From the NCBI GenBank assembly GCA_947478785.1, contig CANJXI010000020.1, forward strand, positions 1 to 52,452: a stretch of 52,452 nt of DNA. Reading direction: 5' to 3'. The DNA comes from Caulobacteraceae bacterium (lineage in GTDB: Bacteria; Pseudomonadota; Alphaproteobacteria; Caulobacterales; Caulobacteraceae). Numbering within the stretch: the first letter of the stretch is position 1; every line of letters starts with the position of its first letter. Position numbers and translations under genes: made by a program. A model generated the notes under the pieces. It was not told the DNA's origin and searched no databases. It saw nothing but the letters and a program-made list of their open reading frames with translations. This document shows positions 51,895-52,452 of the stretch, one piece after another.

Positions 51895-52335
51895 GTGGAG
51901 AAGCCTCCGGAGAGCCTCTATAAATTCCTACACCGACGTGATGTGCCTCGGCTCATGGACGACGAGACCCTGCGGGTCGGATCGGCAGAATACTTCCGTG
52001 AAAGATTTGCTGCGCTTGAGATCAAAGACCCCACCATAAATGATCCGAATGAGGGCACCCTCATTCAGCCGCAAGAGAGACCGCTCCGGCCTTGGTCATC
52101 GGAGATCGAGAAGGCCCACTTTGGCTTTCAAGGGCGCGACGTCCCCCGAAACGCGATCATTGCTCAAAATACCATGATCTACAGATCGGCAGATTTTCAT
52201 ATGATCTGCTTTGCTCACGGGCCGCTTGAGCCCGTCGTGAAGACGCTCTGCTATCCGGATCGGATCATTGCAAATGGTGATCCATATGATGCGTGTGTCG
52301 CGATCCACGAGGTCGTGTCCCATCGCGTGGTGTAA
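51895..52335 (+). CDS. Hypothetical protein, lower GC, possibly truncated
   Basis: This 146-aa protein from a GTG at 51895 (purine-rich G-G-G-G-T-G-G-G-G upstream) begins P-P-E-S-L-Y-K-F-L-H-R-R-D-V-P-R-L and contains L-R-V-G-S-A-E-Y-F-R-E. F-H-M-I-C-F-A-H-G and Y-D-A-C-V-A-I-H-E-V then run to a stop soon after. The L-Y-K-F-L opening followed by a Y-F-R-E segment is a pattern I associate with accessory, phage-defence-like hypothetical proteins. I cannot name the family, and the end looks early. Codon use and base composition are visibly less GC-rich than nrdB, which suggests transfer. It starts 11 bp after the nrdB stop. Confidence 0.55.
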   Translation: MEKPPESLYKFLHRRDVPRLMDDETLRVGSAEYFRERFAALEIKDPTINDPNEGTLIQPQERPLRPWSSEIEKAHFGFQGRDVPRNAIIAQNTMIYRSADFHMICFAHGPLEPVVKTLCYPDRIIANGDPYDACVAIHEVVSHRVV

Positions 52336-52452
52336 CTGCGGCGTCGTGATCACCGCGATCTCCGGCGGGGCCGGGATCGTTCAGCTTGCCGGGATAGACA
52401 GGCTGACGAGGGGATCATCGCTCAAGGGGGCGAGGGTTTCCAGGGTCATGTA

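Noticed and set aside
52381..52449. A 22-codon minus-strand frame at the right edge whose product resembles the first residues of aspartate/aromatic aminotransferases (L-E-T-L-x-P-L-x-x-D-P-L)
   Set aside because: It stops after 22 codons and no continuation is visible in other frames. It may be a remnant or chance, and the sequence beyond the window is needed.

Overview
The window is a high-GC chromosomal segment that reads like an alphaproteobacterium of the Caulobacteraceae (Phenylobacterium or Caulobacter type). This is an inference. It rests on the codon bias, two TonB-dependent receptors, a SapC-family protein, a hisS-hisZ-hisG operon, EcfG-type (GGAAC-N16/17-CGTT) stress promoters and a short PutA. 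I saw no rRNA, tRNA, CRISPR array, prophage or insertion sequence. Most of the window is ordinary housekeeping sequence, so the interest lies mainly in the regulatory DNA.

1-5.5 kb is a general-stress block. It holds small membrane or lipoprotein genes, a DAG-kinase-like protein, a phosphoesterase, DUF1328, a DUF883/YqjE-like pair and an HWE histidine kinase fused to a receiver. Four well-formed EcfG/sigma-T promoters serve these genes, two of them divergent and only a few bases apart. The leftmost gene is an OmpA-like lipoprotein cut off in mid-domain.

5.7-30 kb is mostly metabolism: a type III CoA-transferase, a gentisate-pathway-like hydrolase/isomerase pair, carbonic anhydrase, a TadG/VWA protein, a 2OG-Fe(II) oxygenase, a Kef-type antiporter, the scoAB ketoacid CoA-transferase, periplasmic MsrA, a GT39 membrane glycosyltransferase, a TonB receptor, the agmatine-to-putrescine operon aguA-aguB with a GNAT, a HigBA module, two MaoC-like proteins, SapC, DsbD with a thioredoxin-like partner, and pgi.

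30.1-34 kb is the histidine unit. A 24-codon leader ORF with six His codons in seven lies upstream of hisS-hisZ-hisG. Terminator and antiterminator arms can be drawn by hand, as in a classical translation-dependent attenuator. After hisG comes a small AT-richer unit with a 25-codon ORF, a hairpin and a strong terminator.

34.3-40.5 kb (minus strand) has an M13 metallopeptidase and then a probable copper-handling operon: a DUF2946 protein, a TonB receptor, a YcnI(DUF1775)-Lipoprotein_15 fusion and PCu(A)C. 40.6-47.4 kb has a second Kef-type antiporter, an OmpA-type porin with 26 consecutive prolines, and PutA.

47.5-51.9 kb has class Ia ribonucleotide reductase, nrdA and nrdB, separated by an LpxR-like gene. 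Each nrd gene is preceded by two NrdR-box-like sites at the canonical spacing, and neither subunit shows an ATP-cone. A 117-bp double-hairpin repeat occurs twice in the window, at 10.85 kb and 49.56 kb, in opposite orientations. The right end holds a lower-GC orphan gene.
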